In this document: positions 1 to 13,000 of the stretch, piece by piece
How the letters are laid out: each line of letters opens with the position of its first letter
How positions within the stretch are numbered: position 1 is the stretch's first letter
Source of the DNA: Gnetum montanum
Taxonomy: Eukaryota > Streptophyta > Gnetopsida > Gnetales > Gnetaceae
Assembly (NCBI GenBank): GCA_015680685.1
Contig: MNCI01036463.1
Location: 881,228 to 945,227 of the forward strand
Length of the DNA: 64,000 nucleotides
Reading direction: 5' to 3'
Notes under the pieces: model-generated
The model's input: only the letters and a program-made list of their open reading frames with translations
Database searches by the model: none
Told to the model about the DNA's origin: nothing
Program-made: the position numbers and the translations under genes

Positions 1-395
1 GCTCGTAGCCAAGTCATACTCACACCACGCTATGAAAGCAATAAATAACATTAAATAAATAACAAATAAATAAACTAAGTGAATGCTGCAATGATGAAGT
101 AATCTCGATCTTTATTGCCGATCATGTGCATGTCCAAGTACGGCACACTCGAATAAATACATCGTACAATTACATTCACCACACTGCGGGCAGACATGGG
201 AAAAAATCTAACTCTGGAGGGATCAAACTGCCAGAGCTTCGCTACTCTAAAACTGGGATCCCCAACAAGGGAGAGCCGCCTCTTATTTATAGACATGGTG
301 ACAGACTGCGATATCGCATACGTGATATCGTAGGGAAAGATGCGATGCGATATCGCGTACGCAATATCGCGGCCTGTGTGAACCGCGTCTCATCA
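1..395 (-). repeat. LTR fragment of the gypsy-like family (U3 and part of R/U5)
   Basis: Read on the minus strand, this aligns with the LTRs at 49265-50069 and 52774-53730. It shares the TGATGA start (the other strand of 390-395), a TATAAATA box, the AGCGAAGCTCT block after the TATA, and the GCAATAAAGA block. The part towards base 1 is cut by the window edge. No purine tract or coding sequence of the family follows at 396 onward, so it may be a solo LTR. It is homologous by eye over most of its length. Short reading frames on both strands here are accidental. Confidence 0.75.
284..373 (-). promoter_or_regulatory. LTR promoter block: TATA box with upstream GATATCG palindromes
   Basis: The minus strand has TATAAATA at 291-284. 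Upstream, at 308-373, there are repeated GCGATATCG / GATATCG palindromes (EcoRV-type centres). The same layout is seen at 49292-49402 in the plus-strand LTR. The position in U3 suggests promoter or enhancer function, but that is inference. Confidence 0.5.
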
Positions 396-3300
396 CTAGG
401 GAAAGACATGTTGGCTTGCAACACATGTTAGTAAGCACAAATAATCTATCATAGAACACACATTATACATAGATTTGATCATTGAATTAAAAATCTAACC
501 AAATCATTTTACCTACTCAATCCATGAACCTACACATAAGAAGGGTGGCATGCACCACACTCAATTTCAAATTTATGAATTATTATCATGAATAATTTTT
601 GAAATTTTTCAAACCAAATGCTAAACTACCATGCACATGGATTTTAATTATTACTAAGAAACCAAACTATTGGTGCTAGAGGCACTATGTAAGACTCACC
701 TCTAATGTTCTCAAGGCATCAAACAATAGGACCAATGAGCCATAGATCACCCTTTCCTATAGGATGGGACTTATAGCAAGAACCGCACTAATGCATCATA
801 GTGGGGTTCAAATACCAAACATCTCTAGGGAGCCCATCTTCAATTAATCATATAACTATGTGCTAAATCTTAACAAACAACATCCATGAAAGCATCCAAA
901 TAAGAACAAACCAAATGTTGATGGTGGAGGAGCACACCGAACATCCAACAATTCTAAGTGATAAAATCTATAACAATAAACTCCATGATTGATATCAACC
1001 AACTGACATGATCCAAACCTACTTAACAACATCAAACAAAGTTTAAAGCCATTGAAAATGTGTTGAACTAGGGTCCAACGATAAAATCCTATGGCTACAA
1101 CCTATGGTGGATTGACCATGACTTGACCACAATCCGTGGTTAACTAGAAACCATACAAAATATTTTAGAACGATAAAAATAGTGGAAAAGGCTAGACCAC
1201 AACTTCATCACAACCTATAATGATTTGACCAAAACTTGCGAGATTGTATGTTTTCTAAAAAAGAGACTAGAATTATAATGAAAGAGAAAAGGGTCAACCA
1301 TGACCTCACAACCCATAGTGGAAGACCACAACTTAACTACAATTCATGGTCAACATTAGCAAACTTACCATGATCTATGGTTGACTTGTGATTTCAATGC
1401 AAATCCCAAAAAAGGTATTAAAAAGCTCCAAATGACTACAAAATAAATGGCAATTAAGTAAGGACATTCAAGACACTAAAGTCATAACTCAAAGATCATA
1501 AACAAACATACAAAATGAGGGAAAAGTGACAAATGAATTGATAGCATGACAAAGGATCCAAACCCTAGGTAAAATCATTTAAAACTCATAAAACAATATA
1601 AACTCAAAGTTCAACAAAACAATCAAAACCCAATTGAATTCATAGCAAGATGAACATAATGGCATCATGACACAAATTTCACAAACAACACCCAAGCCTC
1701 AAATAGTTGATACAATAATTCTTACAAAATTCTATTTTCCCAAAATTAGTGAAACACAATAAGCTTATAACAAGAAGGACCAATTGAATTGTTAATAAAA
1801 ATTAGGTAAATTTATACATACAAAGTAAGATCCAACTTAATAATAATTACATATAGGTCTAAAATAAAATTCCAACTATGTTGATAATGCACAAACCTAT
1901 TAATTAAAAAATTAAGAGAAAATGCCAAGATAACTCACATGGAAAATCAAAGTGCAAATCCAAAAGTAACACACAAACTCAATTATACACCTATGCTCAA
2001 CCATGCTCACAAAGCAACAAAGCTCCACACACCATCACAAGCCTTCAATCTAGCAATGCTTTTGTATCCAAGAAAATGAATGCCAAAGTACCCAATTAAA
2101 TGAAATATAGGGTTTTATGGAAATATACTAAAAATTCAACATAGCAAAACTAACCAATTTTTTGAAAGTAAAATCACAATTAAAAAAATCTACTACAAAG
2201 CCTTTATCAACTCATGTAACCCTCCACAAAAACTATAATTCATACTAAAAACATATAAATTAGAAACAATACATTCTATAATAATTCAATTAATACGAAT
2301 AATAACATGTTAACATAAAACCTACTCTTGTCATCACATGCCCTACATATCTATACTATAGCCTTAATGAAAAGCCTATCAAACCCATCCACTAGGTTAA
2401 TGCATACCAACTAAAAATATATAATTAAATAATGCATGGAATTAAACATACATAATCATAAAACATAAAGGTAGAAATCTAACTAGCTAATAAGCATAAC
2501 TTAAAGACATAACATAGCATCCAAAGCATAATAACCTAAATATCCAAAAATACAAGTTGTTACCACTGCAAGGACTTAGTTCTTGGAGGTGCTTGATGGT
2601 GTTAGCCCCCACCTTTTTATCCAACACTAGCGTTCTTCTTATGTGGGCTACAAGATATTGTAGGATTAGAGGGGCTTGGTATATCATAGCTATATGGCCA
2701 AAGGGTCTATTGAGTACTCATTAATAAACAAAAGACTGGAAAGTAGAGTGCACATGTTTTGTCTTATTATGCATTTTATGGTCAACTTTTTGAGGCGTTT
2801 TCAAGAAAGTAGTCATGTTTGAATTCATTATTAAATGGTTCTTTGTTCAAGCCTACATTTCTCTTAATGTGAAAACATGAGAGGCTTTAAAAAAATTTAA
2901 TAATGAAGACTTCAAAAGGTTGACACCATGTCTAATCCATCATGGTAGCCAAGCTTAGTATATATCAAATTTTATTGTTTCCTTTCCTTTCCATTTAGCA
3001 TAAGAGCATATGAAATTTTGCTACTTGTCTACTCCAAAAATCAAAATTCTAATTCTTTAATGATGATTGTTCATATCATGGAGACTATTATCCTATTTCT
3101 ATGATTATTATCTATTTTTTAATGTTTTTCTAAGTTCATAAAATAATAAGAATGATGATAAATAGCCACCTTTAAAAAGTCTATTCTCTACCCTTTGTTT
3201 TTTCTTTTTGTTTTTAGTAAAATTTACCTAAGACTATCCATCCTCTATTTCAGACTTTCAACCTAAGCAACTAGAAAACTTTTTCTTTTTATTTTATTTA

Positions 3301-3544
3301 TTTATTTATTTGCTAGTAATTTATTCCCCATGATTCTAGCTTTCAAACTTAAAAAATCCAAAAACTAAAATTTTCCTTAGAATGAAAAAGAACATTTTGA
3401 ATTTCCAACTTTTAGAAGTTGTGTTAATAATTAGAATTTTTGATTTTCTCTAGGCTCTCATTTTATTTTATTTTTCCTATGCTTTGATTTGATTGCCAAA
3501 AATGTAGGCCCTACTTTCAAACTTTGTTTGCCAAATTTAGTATG
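396..3544. other. AT-rich non-coding DNA
   Basis: I see no convincing coding sequence. Bases 1085-1390 carry many TTGACC / GGTCAA and ACCATGA words, which look like a short degenerate repeat. A TTTA microsatellite lies near 3293-3311. A 66-codon minus-strand frame at 2487-2687 has no recognisable features. Confidence 0.6.
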
Positions 3545-5005
3545 CCTAGAAATGGAGGGAAGCATTGGTTGATTTTTACATGAGAAGCAAACCTATGTGA
3601 CTCTCTCCATTGTATGATGTGAGCTAGTTTTTATATGGCATTTAAAATGTACTTGACATGCATAGTTATCTTCTTTTAATTGTATGTTGAGGATAGTGGA
3701 TCTTGGAAACCTGGAAGCCTTCTTAGAGTAAGGTTTTTATTGCATAATGAATGTTTTGTAAAATTTTTCATAGTTAAATTTTCCCTTCATGCAAAGTAAA
3801 GTATTATTTATTTGTTCTTGCTTAAGTATGTTAATCCCATTTATTTATAAGCAATTATATTCTTTTATTTCTGTAATGAAAAGAAATAAAATATGTGTGA
3901 CAATGTGTGTCTATTTACTTTTCATAAAATAAATCCATATAAACTATGATAAGAATCCCTTTGGGCCCTAAGATAAGCAATCCATCTAGATTCACAATTT
4001 ATAATTAGGTGGATAATGCATTTTATTTGTATGCATTATGTAAAGCATGTAATTTTTTAAGGATCATTAATTAAACATATTAATAATAATATATTCATCC
4101 CTATACCTTGAATGGATGAGCTACATTATCTATTTATTTTACATACATCTTTCCCTGGATATGGTGATGAACACCCCTATCCAACATTACCCATACATAT
4201 GCTTACTTTGGCTTAATATTCTAAGCCATTAACCCCAAAGGGGTTGAGTTGTACAACACCCCAAGGTTTTCAATGGTACAAGCACCATTCAGAAGTATGT
4301 ACCCACTTCATGTATCATCCCTTGTCATCATTTGTAACTATGTACCCACTTCATGTATCACCCCTTGTCATCTATCTTGGGGGTACATCGAGGTGTAGTC
4401 CAAATAATGGTTAAGCCAAGCTTTGTTTATGTAACATAGAACCTGAAGATAACCCAACTCACAGCCAAATGATGACCAAATTCTTCAAGTTGGATGGCCC
4501 TCAATGTAGAAATGAAATGCCACATTGCATGGGCAAAGTTGTTGAAACCAATATTGTTTTGATTCCTAACCATTGTTTGAACCTATTATAGATTAAATGA
4601 TCTTGTTTAGCAAAAACATGCTAGAGACTTAGGATGACATTCAACCACATCTATTGGTGCTATTTGTAAAATAAAACTTGAAATAAATTAGTTAAACAAA
4701 TGTTTGATGTTTTCTAGCTTCATAAGTGATGGGAAGTGTTAGCCATCAACCTTGGCTATGTTAGTTCTTAAGGTATCATAGTACTGCTAAAGATAGACAA
4801 CATGCAATTGATGCATCAATCCTTAGAATTAAGAGAAGTAGCAAGGCCTCATCTAATGAGGGAAAGAGGTACATAGGCCCTATAATCAAGCCATCATTAT
4901 ATAAGTCATATCCATATTAGTTGCTAGTGTTAAGTATAACCCCATGTTTTAAGAGGATTAGAGAAAAAATTTTGTACTAAATTTTAGAGGGTGATTATTA
5001 GGGTT
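3545..5005 (+). repeat. Unclassified interspersed repeat, copy 1
   Basis: It aligns in the same orientation with 27835-29780 and in inverted orientation with 35060-35540. Shared landmarks are CCTTTGGGCCCTA, ACCTTGAATGGATG, GGTTGAGTTG and GGTACATAGGCCCTATAATC. This copy contains a 43-bp tandem duplication at about 4292-4377. No long reading frame or terminal structure was found, so the class (old LTR, DNA transposon or other) is unknown. Confidence 0.7.
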
Positions 5006-5994
5006 CCTATATATGCCTTTTGACCATGTTAAGCGATGCAAGAAAATACCATATTACTAGCTAATTATAACTTGGTTCAGGTTTTTTTTTTTTTTAATAA
5101 TTTTTACACACAAATATTTACTTTTGCACTTTTAAAAAAGATTTATGTGTTAATGTCTCCTCCTCATGTTTGCAAGGTTAGATTGATTTGTAGCAAAATC
5201 AAAGCTAGCAAGGATATGCACATTAATTCAGAATTCAATTTAGACTTCTTTAAGAGAATAAAACAAAAGCTCCCAGCTGGATACAAAGCTTATAGAAGGT
5301 GTGTGCATGGTAATAACGTCACTAAAATGGAAGTGAAAAATTGTCATTCACCGTTTGTTTCATGAGCAATTCTTTTGTTTGTCCTATGCCTCAAAGCCTT
5401 TGAGTAATCTAAACAAATTAATCAGAAAACCCTCATATGTTGCATTCTATATCGTATCAAGCCGGACCATGTTTCATGAGCAATCTATTCACTTCATTGA
5501 TAGGCCAAGGTCTTGAATTTTATTGAATATCATGGGTTAAAGGATGGGCTGAAAACAGTGTCTGGCATGAAATATTATTTGCTATTTGCTTTAAACTTTG
5601 ATGGTGGAAAAATTTCAAAGCAAAAATAGACTTCAATGCAATCTACGTTAGTGTGGATACTTCAACAGAGAAAGTGTGATTACTCCAAGTTATGTGTATG
5701 CATATTCACTGCGGAGTACCAACCGACGTTAAGAATAACAAACCAAGCTCAAGTTATACTGCTATTATTTATTATTTTATAGAGGTTAGGAAAGAGCTTC
5801 ATTACTGAATAGGTTTGGTTTATTTATGATTCTTCATAAAATGAGTAATAGCAAGTTGGGTGAGGAGTAGTTCTATTCATTGATTTATATGCTGAATTGC
5901 TTAAATGAGCAAGATTGTCTATTCACAAATAATTTGAAAAAAATTAAATGTTGTTGTTGTTAGTGGCCTTATTGAATGGTGGAAGATAAAAAAA
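5006..5994. other. AT-rich non-coding DNA
   Basis: There is a poly-T run at about 5080-5095. A 109-codon plus-strand frame at 5036-5365 contains no domain I recognise and is probably chance. Nothing else can be supported. Confidence 0.5.
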
Positions 5995-6857
5995 GGCAAT
6001 GCTTTTTTATAAAAAAGGTGACAGAAACAAGTTAAACAACTATCTTATGGTGGTTGTAAGCAATATTTTTGCTAAATTATTAAGTATTATTTTTGAAAGA
6101 AGAATAAGCAACTGCACAAAAACTAGGTAATCTGCTAAGCAAGTTTCAAACAAAACCATTTTACTATTGATTATCTTGTCACTCTTGAACACTACATCAA
6201 AAATGCAAAAAAGTCTACCAAAAAATTATTTATGGAATATATAGATTTTACAAAAGCTATGATTTAGTAAAACGAAAAAGTTGCAGCTACAACTAAATAA
6301 TGTAGGTCTTTCTACAAAATTTATATCAATGACTTGGAAGTTGTACAAGAAGTTATCATTTCACCCCCAAATAGTGAATCAAAAAATAATTTTAAATTTT
6401 GAAACAGCATTGGAGTGAAGCAAGACTATCCTTTATCTCCAACTCTCTTTAGTCTCTTCATTGATGAGTTACAAGATTGGATATGTAATAGACAACATAA
6501 ACATGTTGAAAAAATAGATTCTCAAGTAAAGAACATACTTTAAAGATGTTGCTTTAATATTTAGTTTTGAGAAAGATGTCTAATATGCTACAAATTTTAG
6601 AACAATTTTGCATTTCTTGTAGTTTGCAATTCAATGTAGAAAAAACTAAAATGATGATATGAGGCAAAAGAAACATATAACGTAATTTTAAATTTCGTGA
6701 ATGTACAAATTATAGACTCTTTCAAATAATTAGGTCTTCAATATATGAATAATTATAAATGGGATAAATGCATTAAAAAAAGAATAGCAGGAGGAATAAA
6801 ACTATTTATAAAATTTTAAAAAAATGTAAGGCATTAGGAATTTGGGCTTGAAAAGTC

Positions 6858-6858
<1 letters not shown>
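5995..6858 (+). pseudogene. Decayed reverse transcriptase of a CR1/L2-like LINE
   Basis: Frame-hopping translation matches the better-preserved minus-strand LINE at 12.3-15.4 kb. The matches are KKGDRNKLNNY near 6015, a QASF.QNHFTIDYLVTL segment near 6145, IDFTKAYD near 6245, a G.KQDYPLSPTLFSLFIDEL segment near 6415-6465, and a damaged catalytic block (KDVALIF) near 6545. Stops and frameshifts are frequent, so it is a relic. It ends at a TA microsatellite. No endonuclease part was found upstream, which suggests 5' truncation. Confidence 0.7.
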
Positions 6859-6888
<30 letters not shown>

Positions 6889-6915
6889 GGGTATTGGACC
6901 TAATATATATATATA
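6859..6915. repeat. TA microsatellite
   Basis: Two TA tracts (about 6859-6886 and 6903-6915) are separated by TTAGGGGTATTGGACCTAA, an imperfect palindrome. It directly follows the decayed LINE. The related LINE at 12.3 kb also ends next to a TA tract. Confidence 0.9.
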
Positions 6916-8090
6916 TGAAAAATAAAAATCCAAAGTACAAAAGCACAAGAGGACTATAGAGAAGAAAAACTTCAAAATTATAAAAAGAAAAAGCTTAACT
7001 TTTTTGAAAATGTCTTTTTAGATTTTCATCCTTATAATCCCTCCTAAAAAACCTTCCCTCTGAGGTAGGAAATTGGACATTTGATGAAAAGATTAACATT
7101 GGGTGGAGGGGGAGGAAGCCCTTCAATACAAGAGTACAAAAGACATTTTTACTTGAACTAAATGTGAAAGTTCAAACACCTTATTCCATGCTTTTGTTAA
7201 AGTGTAATCTACTCCCTCTACAAGTAGAAGCTATTTGTCAATTTATTATTTTTACTCAAAAAGTAACAAAAACAAAATTGATCAAATTTTCTAAAACAAT
7301 TCTTAAAAACACAAAAAAGCATAGATAGTGTTTTCAAGGGATACAATGGTATATCTCATTAGAGGAGATACAAAGTAATCCAAAGTGCACTTATAAGTTG
7401 GTTTAGCAATATGTTCTAACAAAGCTATGTCAAATGTAAAAGACAAGAAAAAATTTTATTTCTAACACATCAAAGGTAATCAATTAAACTCAAAAATTTA
7501 CTATATGTAAACTATACTTCCAATAATATATTGCAATTTCATCAACAAGCTTTGTTCCACTTCACATCATTTTAAAATAGAAAGTCACATTATTTTAGAA
7601 TAGAAAGTAAAATATATATGCAAATTTCTAGAGAAAAATGCACCTATAGCCTATGTGGATCAAAAGATCTTTAGGATGAGGAGCATGTTTTTCTCAATTG
7701 CCTTCTTGAGATTAAAATATAATATTACAACAAAAAGTCTTCATAATCTTTTCATGTTATTTGACCACATTATTTCAATATTTAATTTCATGATACAAAT
7801 GCAATGTATATCCAAGTCTTTGAATGTAAGAATGTAATAAAACCACAGCTTCACTTTTTTTCCAGTTTTTTTCAAGATTCTTTTACTCAATCATGAAATA
7901 GTTCTTTTTAAAATATGATAAGAATGAAAAAATTCCAGACTTTCTATTTTAACTTAAAATTATTTAATCTAATAAACATATTTGTAGATCTTGTTTATAT
8001 TTATATCATATAAAGCATATACCATCATCATAATCTCACTGTGAAATCCTTTTTGCAAATGTTTTTTAATTAATAAATCAACATTGTGCA
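6916..8090. other. AT-rich non-coding DNA
   Basis: No coding or structural feature could be supported. The short plus-strand frame at 7655-7837 is compositionally like its surroundings. Confidence 0.5.
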
Positions 8091-8093
8091 CTA

Positions 8094-8146
8094 GAATTGA
8101 ACCTATGATATGAAATTTCCATGCCTAAGCTCTTACCACCAAGCTA
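8094..8146 (-). repeat. tRNA-derived SINE head (pol III A and B boxes)
   Basis: On the minus strand, TAGCTTGGTGGTAAGAGC (8146-8129) matches the tRNA A-box region. GGTTCAATTC (8103-8094) matches the B box, about 25 bases downstream. This spacing is typical of plant tRNA-derived SINEs. The body and 3' end were not delimited. Confidence 0.55.
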
Positions 8147-8149
8147 ACA

Positions 8150-9869
8150 TCTCATTACTTTTAACATTGAAGAATAAAAAAGGAATATTAATGTAATATT
8201 ATGATATTCAAAATCAAAGGAGATTACATTAAGAAATAAGATTTACAGTACAAAGAGGTAATCTTGGATATTAAAATTGTAATAAATATTTAAAAAATAA
8301 AATAATCATCTTAAAGTATGAATCTAATTCTTAATTTCAAATATAAAAAATCATAATTATGTAAGTTTTATTTAAGTCACCATCAAATTATACAAATCAT
8401 CAACACAAGCACATCATCAACACTTAAATTCATCAAGACAAGACCATCAACAAATGTTCAATACATCAACAACACTTTGAAATTTATCAACAACATCAAA
8501 TCATATATAGTTCTATCAACAAGGCTTAAAATTCATCACCTTCATCAAATCTTACGTAGCTTTATGAATCAGAGCTAAACCACCCACATCATTACACTAA
8601 GCAAACTCCCAAGCAATGCCATGAATATGAATGAAGCTTCTCAAATATGATAAAGAACCAACATGTGAAGGAAGCTTCAACAATTTTGGTTTCCATTCAC
8701 CAATGAATTGTTCGTCACCAAGGGCACTCCTTCAACTATTGAAATACCATTCTGAATTTTTGAGTTCACAAGGCCCACTTCCCCAACCATGGACCTAGCT
8801 AAAATGAAAATGAAAATTCATGACCTGCCAAAGGGAATTGCAGAAGCGTGTCCAAGAGACCTTTAAGATCTTCTTCCCCTACAGAAGACCCACCCACGTC
8901 AGAGAAGGGTCGGGATACATATTAATTTTGCGACATGTATACAATTCCCTACCTTCAGCCGAAAAACTAAAAGAAAATGGGGAAAAGATTAATTCTCAGT
9001 AAAGTTCTCAATAAACAACGAAAATAATTACAGGGGCTTGAAAGGATCAAGTATCCATGATTTACAATTAAAAGTACGTCAAAAGTACCCAAAAAGGATG
9101 ACAGTTAACTGATGTAGGAAATAGGAAATGAACAGCAAAATATAATAGCAAAATTTAAAATGAAGTAAATCAAAGAATAAGCAAACAACCAAGCGCCTGC
9201 ACAAATGACTAACAAACGTTAAGAGCAAACATTAAGAAGCAGAACTGATCCTCATAAGCTAATACAATAACCAACGAACAACTAGCTGATCCAAAGTTAG
9301 TCAAACTGTTGTAAAGTTCATACGGTTTAGGTAAAACACTTGTAAAATGCTGTAAAGAGGATAATCCTCGTACCTTCAAAAAGCATCCGTTATAAATCTG
9401 GTGTAAACAAATTGGATTTGTATTAGACAAATGAATTAGTTTACTGCATTAACATCAGTGCATTCCTGTCCACCAACTCTCTAATCAATTAAGGTCATTC
9501 ACAACATCCTGAATTGCAGATTACTTCAGCTGACAATGTCCCATTAATTTGGATGCCTTGGCAAGTATTTTGAACTGAAAATCGGTGTATACACCGTGAA
9601 GATGAAATTGTTTCTTCTACCACTCTCTAATTTTCCATGCTGTCTCAGCCTCTAATAGAAGAGTTTAAACTCTAAAAACAAGCAGCCAATTTTTTTCAAC
9701 TAATTACGTATGCATGTAATTTTAAAAATAAATTACTACATTGATGATAAAAAGTATACCTTAATGTTTATCTTCCACTTAAAGTATCTACATAGCCAGG
9801 CTCAAGATTTCAGTTAGCTCAAGTTTCAAATTATTTAAACTGTTGAAAGTAATTATGTAAGAAGCACTT
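8150..9869. other. 3' flank of the ORC2 gene
   Basis: This is downstream (minus-strand sense) of the ORC2 stop codon, so its right-hand part should hold the 3' untranslated region. I do not see a clean AATAAA within 200 bases of the stop. Around 8395-8560 there are repeated CATCAACA-type words. Nothing coding is supported. Confidence 0.45.
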
Positions 9870-10069
9870 CTAGGAACTGATGTCCTCAAGAATCTTTGAA
9901 ACTGCCTCCGACGGAAAAGGTACATAGAGGTAATCCTGACCATCAACTCCCCTTCTAGTACGCACCAGCTCATGATCCTTGAACTCTGTTAGATGAGAGT
10001 TTAGTGTCAACTGACTGCTCACAAGAAAGCGCTCCCGACATAATGTATACAAACGTTGGATAGGCAACC
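9870..10069 (-). CDS. ORC2: ORC2 exon 7 (C-terminal winged helix, stop)
   Basis: The acceptor TTTTGATGTAG ends at 10070, and two bases complete the glycine codon begun in exon 6. The exon encodes residues 316-381, including [20 protein letters not shown] and [10 protein letters not shown], followed by DGQDYLYVP. The stop TAG is at 9872-9870. It is highly conserved with plant ORC2 as I know the family. Confidence 0.95.
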
Positions 10070-13000
10070 CTACATCAAAATGTCACATGTTAAGGTAGGT
10101 TTTAATGATATCAACAACATAAATTGGCGTACTTTAAGTTTAGGTGCAAATACGCACGTGACATACCTTGTTCATCTGTGTGTAATAGCTGATATTCAGC
10201 CAATACCTTAAAAACACTTTGTGCATTGGGAGTCAAACTTTGCAGGACAATTGTTGCTGTCCTTGCATTTTGCACAGAACCCATACTGGCAAGAATTAAA
10301 GGAAAGAAAGTTCCTTCAACGTTATATGGAACATAAGTTGGTGTGTGGTACCACCACCAATTAAACTGTGCTCTGACCATCTGTTTATCCCACACTAAAA
10401 AACAAGACATACAAGTAAATTTGTGGAATCATTTCTAATACAAAAAGCTCAATGCCTGCTTATCTTTAAGATAGGACAGAGAAGTTGACAAAATGAACAT
10501 GATGAAAACAAATCAATGTATATGTATACTGAATATCTTTGTTATAAGACTTGGGCCTTCACAAACATGGAACTTACAAAGTGAAGCATTTACATGGTCA
10601 ATGGAAGCAAGAAACCGCACATGTGAACAAGCTGCAATAGCAGCCAAACATTGTTGAGCATCACTCTCCCGAAGACTTGGTCCATCAATATTATGCACAA
10701 TCACATATACAACTGTGTCATTCTCAATATCAGTGCCTTTGTCAAGAAACTCCAGCGCCTCCTCTAATGATTGTGTATTAAACTGCGGGCAGCTATTGGA
10801 CTTGGCTCTCGTTGATGAGTTTTTTCCATTATGAATTTGATCCCACAAAGTTTCGGCTACAGTTGATACAATCTGCAAAATAAAAAGGATATGCTTCAAG
10901 TTAAACATCCATGCAACAGAACGCATGAGCAATTAGATACAACAGGCCAATGTTCAGGAACCAGCTGATACCAGATCTTTAACTTCTGTGCTCCGGTTTG
11001 AAAATTTTCCATACTGCCTTTATATATAAAGGCAAAATGATTCCAAATATTGCAAAACGAAGTGAGTACAACCAGACAGGATATTTGAAATCAACTTGTT
11101 AGGATGCATATCATGGACTTCAGAGATTTGCTTACGATGTAATGCATCCTAAAAGAGACATCAAAATATGTGCTTCCCCATTGCCCGAGAAAGGCCAAAG
11201 CAACTATAGCATATCTGAAACGAGATTCCTAGAAAGAGGTGGATAAGTTTGAAGTGTACTCTGTGTGAATCAAAGTTTGTCATGTGGATTTGTTACCAAC
11301 GTATTGTTCTGCATATGAATTACCTTAAATATCATTATTAATGTCAGTCTACCAAGCACTTTGCCTTGCAGCTCAGTTGCTACGCAATGGTCTCCCTCCA
11401 GAGACCTGTGTTCAAATCCCTTTGCTGTAACCTGTAGTTCTTGATGTGTTCAGTATACGTGAAACCCAGGACAAGAAGGCGGAGCCTATAGATATGATTT
11501 GAAGTTCACAGTATGTCACATGAAATAATTGAAACTATGCAGCGCAGTGCCTACCCCAGTTTTGTAGAGGGGCGAAGAATTTCATAGGGAAACCCTTTAA
11601 CTGGTGCTATGGTTTCCTGTCAACCCTGTCAACCCTGTATGTATGTATGGATGTTATATAGAAATCTGTATGTAAAGCACTATGTAATTTTCTATATTCC
11701 CAGTTATTTTCATTATTAAAATAGCAATATGAGAATTCTGGGCACAAAAATTTACCGATAAACTCGTTACCGCTGTAATAAGCTTTCTTTTCACTTTTCT
11801 TATATTTCATTATGTTTCTTTGTGCCGCAATCAGTGTCTATTACAATGACTATATTTTAAAAGTAACTAGATGAAACAGTGGGCCATTATAGTATAGGGG
11901 AAATTCAGAAATAATGTTGACACAGGTCATTCATTCCTATAAAATATTGATCCATTTCAACTCACCAACTGTGTGCATTATCCATGCATCATTGCTTATA
12001 GCAGATACATACTTTCTTCGACAACTACAAGAAGTCAAAGAAAAACTTATTCTTCAATTCCTTTCTCATACTATCTGTAGGGCTGCACATTTGTACATGT
12101 AACCTTAAGAATTGAACTCATTTTAAAGCTTATACATATGTGTTGATGTGCCTAATGCTTCTAAATAATATGAGGACTCTTCATTGGATGATTTAAGAAA
12201 ATTTACTGTTTATTTACAATTTCTTTCTAATTATTTATTATTTGAAAATATATATATATATTAACAAATGAAATCATGGAAATTGGAAATGAGAAATTTT
12301 TATTATGTCCAGAAAATTACAAAGGATTTGTTGGACAATTACAAAGCTTCAACATATTTTTGAAGAAAGCTGAGAACATCATTGATGTAATGCTCTAAGC
12401 AAATAGGGTCAATTTGAAAGAAAACAATCTGCATATTACAATTAATAGTATAATTCATTCAAATGTGAACCAAAAATGGGCAAAATAAAAAAAATATATG
12501 TTCTTCATCTTCTACGCTTTGTTTGCACAGTATACAAGCATGCTCTTCTCTTGGTAAATTAATCTAACGACCTATCACAAAAAGGAGATGATGAGAGCTC
12601 ATTCTTGCTGTAGGAATTTGATTCCCTACATGAATAGGAATAGCTGAAAATAGATACTTTTGAGTACTAGATAACAAACCAAACTTTAGCCAAGATTTTT
12701 TCTTTTATAGTCTTCCAGAAGACCCTTTTGTTTAAAGGAATATCCTTTATTACAATATTCTATAACTAAAGCCATAATTTTCCTTAATGCAACCATCCAT
12801 TTTCTTGTGTAGCATTTATTATCTCCTTAGCATAATTGACTTCTTCCATGTGACTTAACTTCTGAGTATAAGCAATAAATTGAAAAAGGGCTTCAACTTC
12901 AAGAGGAAGCAAATCTACTTCTAAAAGTAACACATCATAAGAAGTCTACACTTTCACTTGGAATTCACAGACAAGAAATTATTTTTGAACATGCTCTAAT

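Noticed and set aside
126-431. 101-codon plus-strand frame at the window start
   Set aside because: It lies across an LTR and reads through its GATATCG palindromes; the sister LTRs do not keep the frame.
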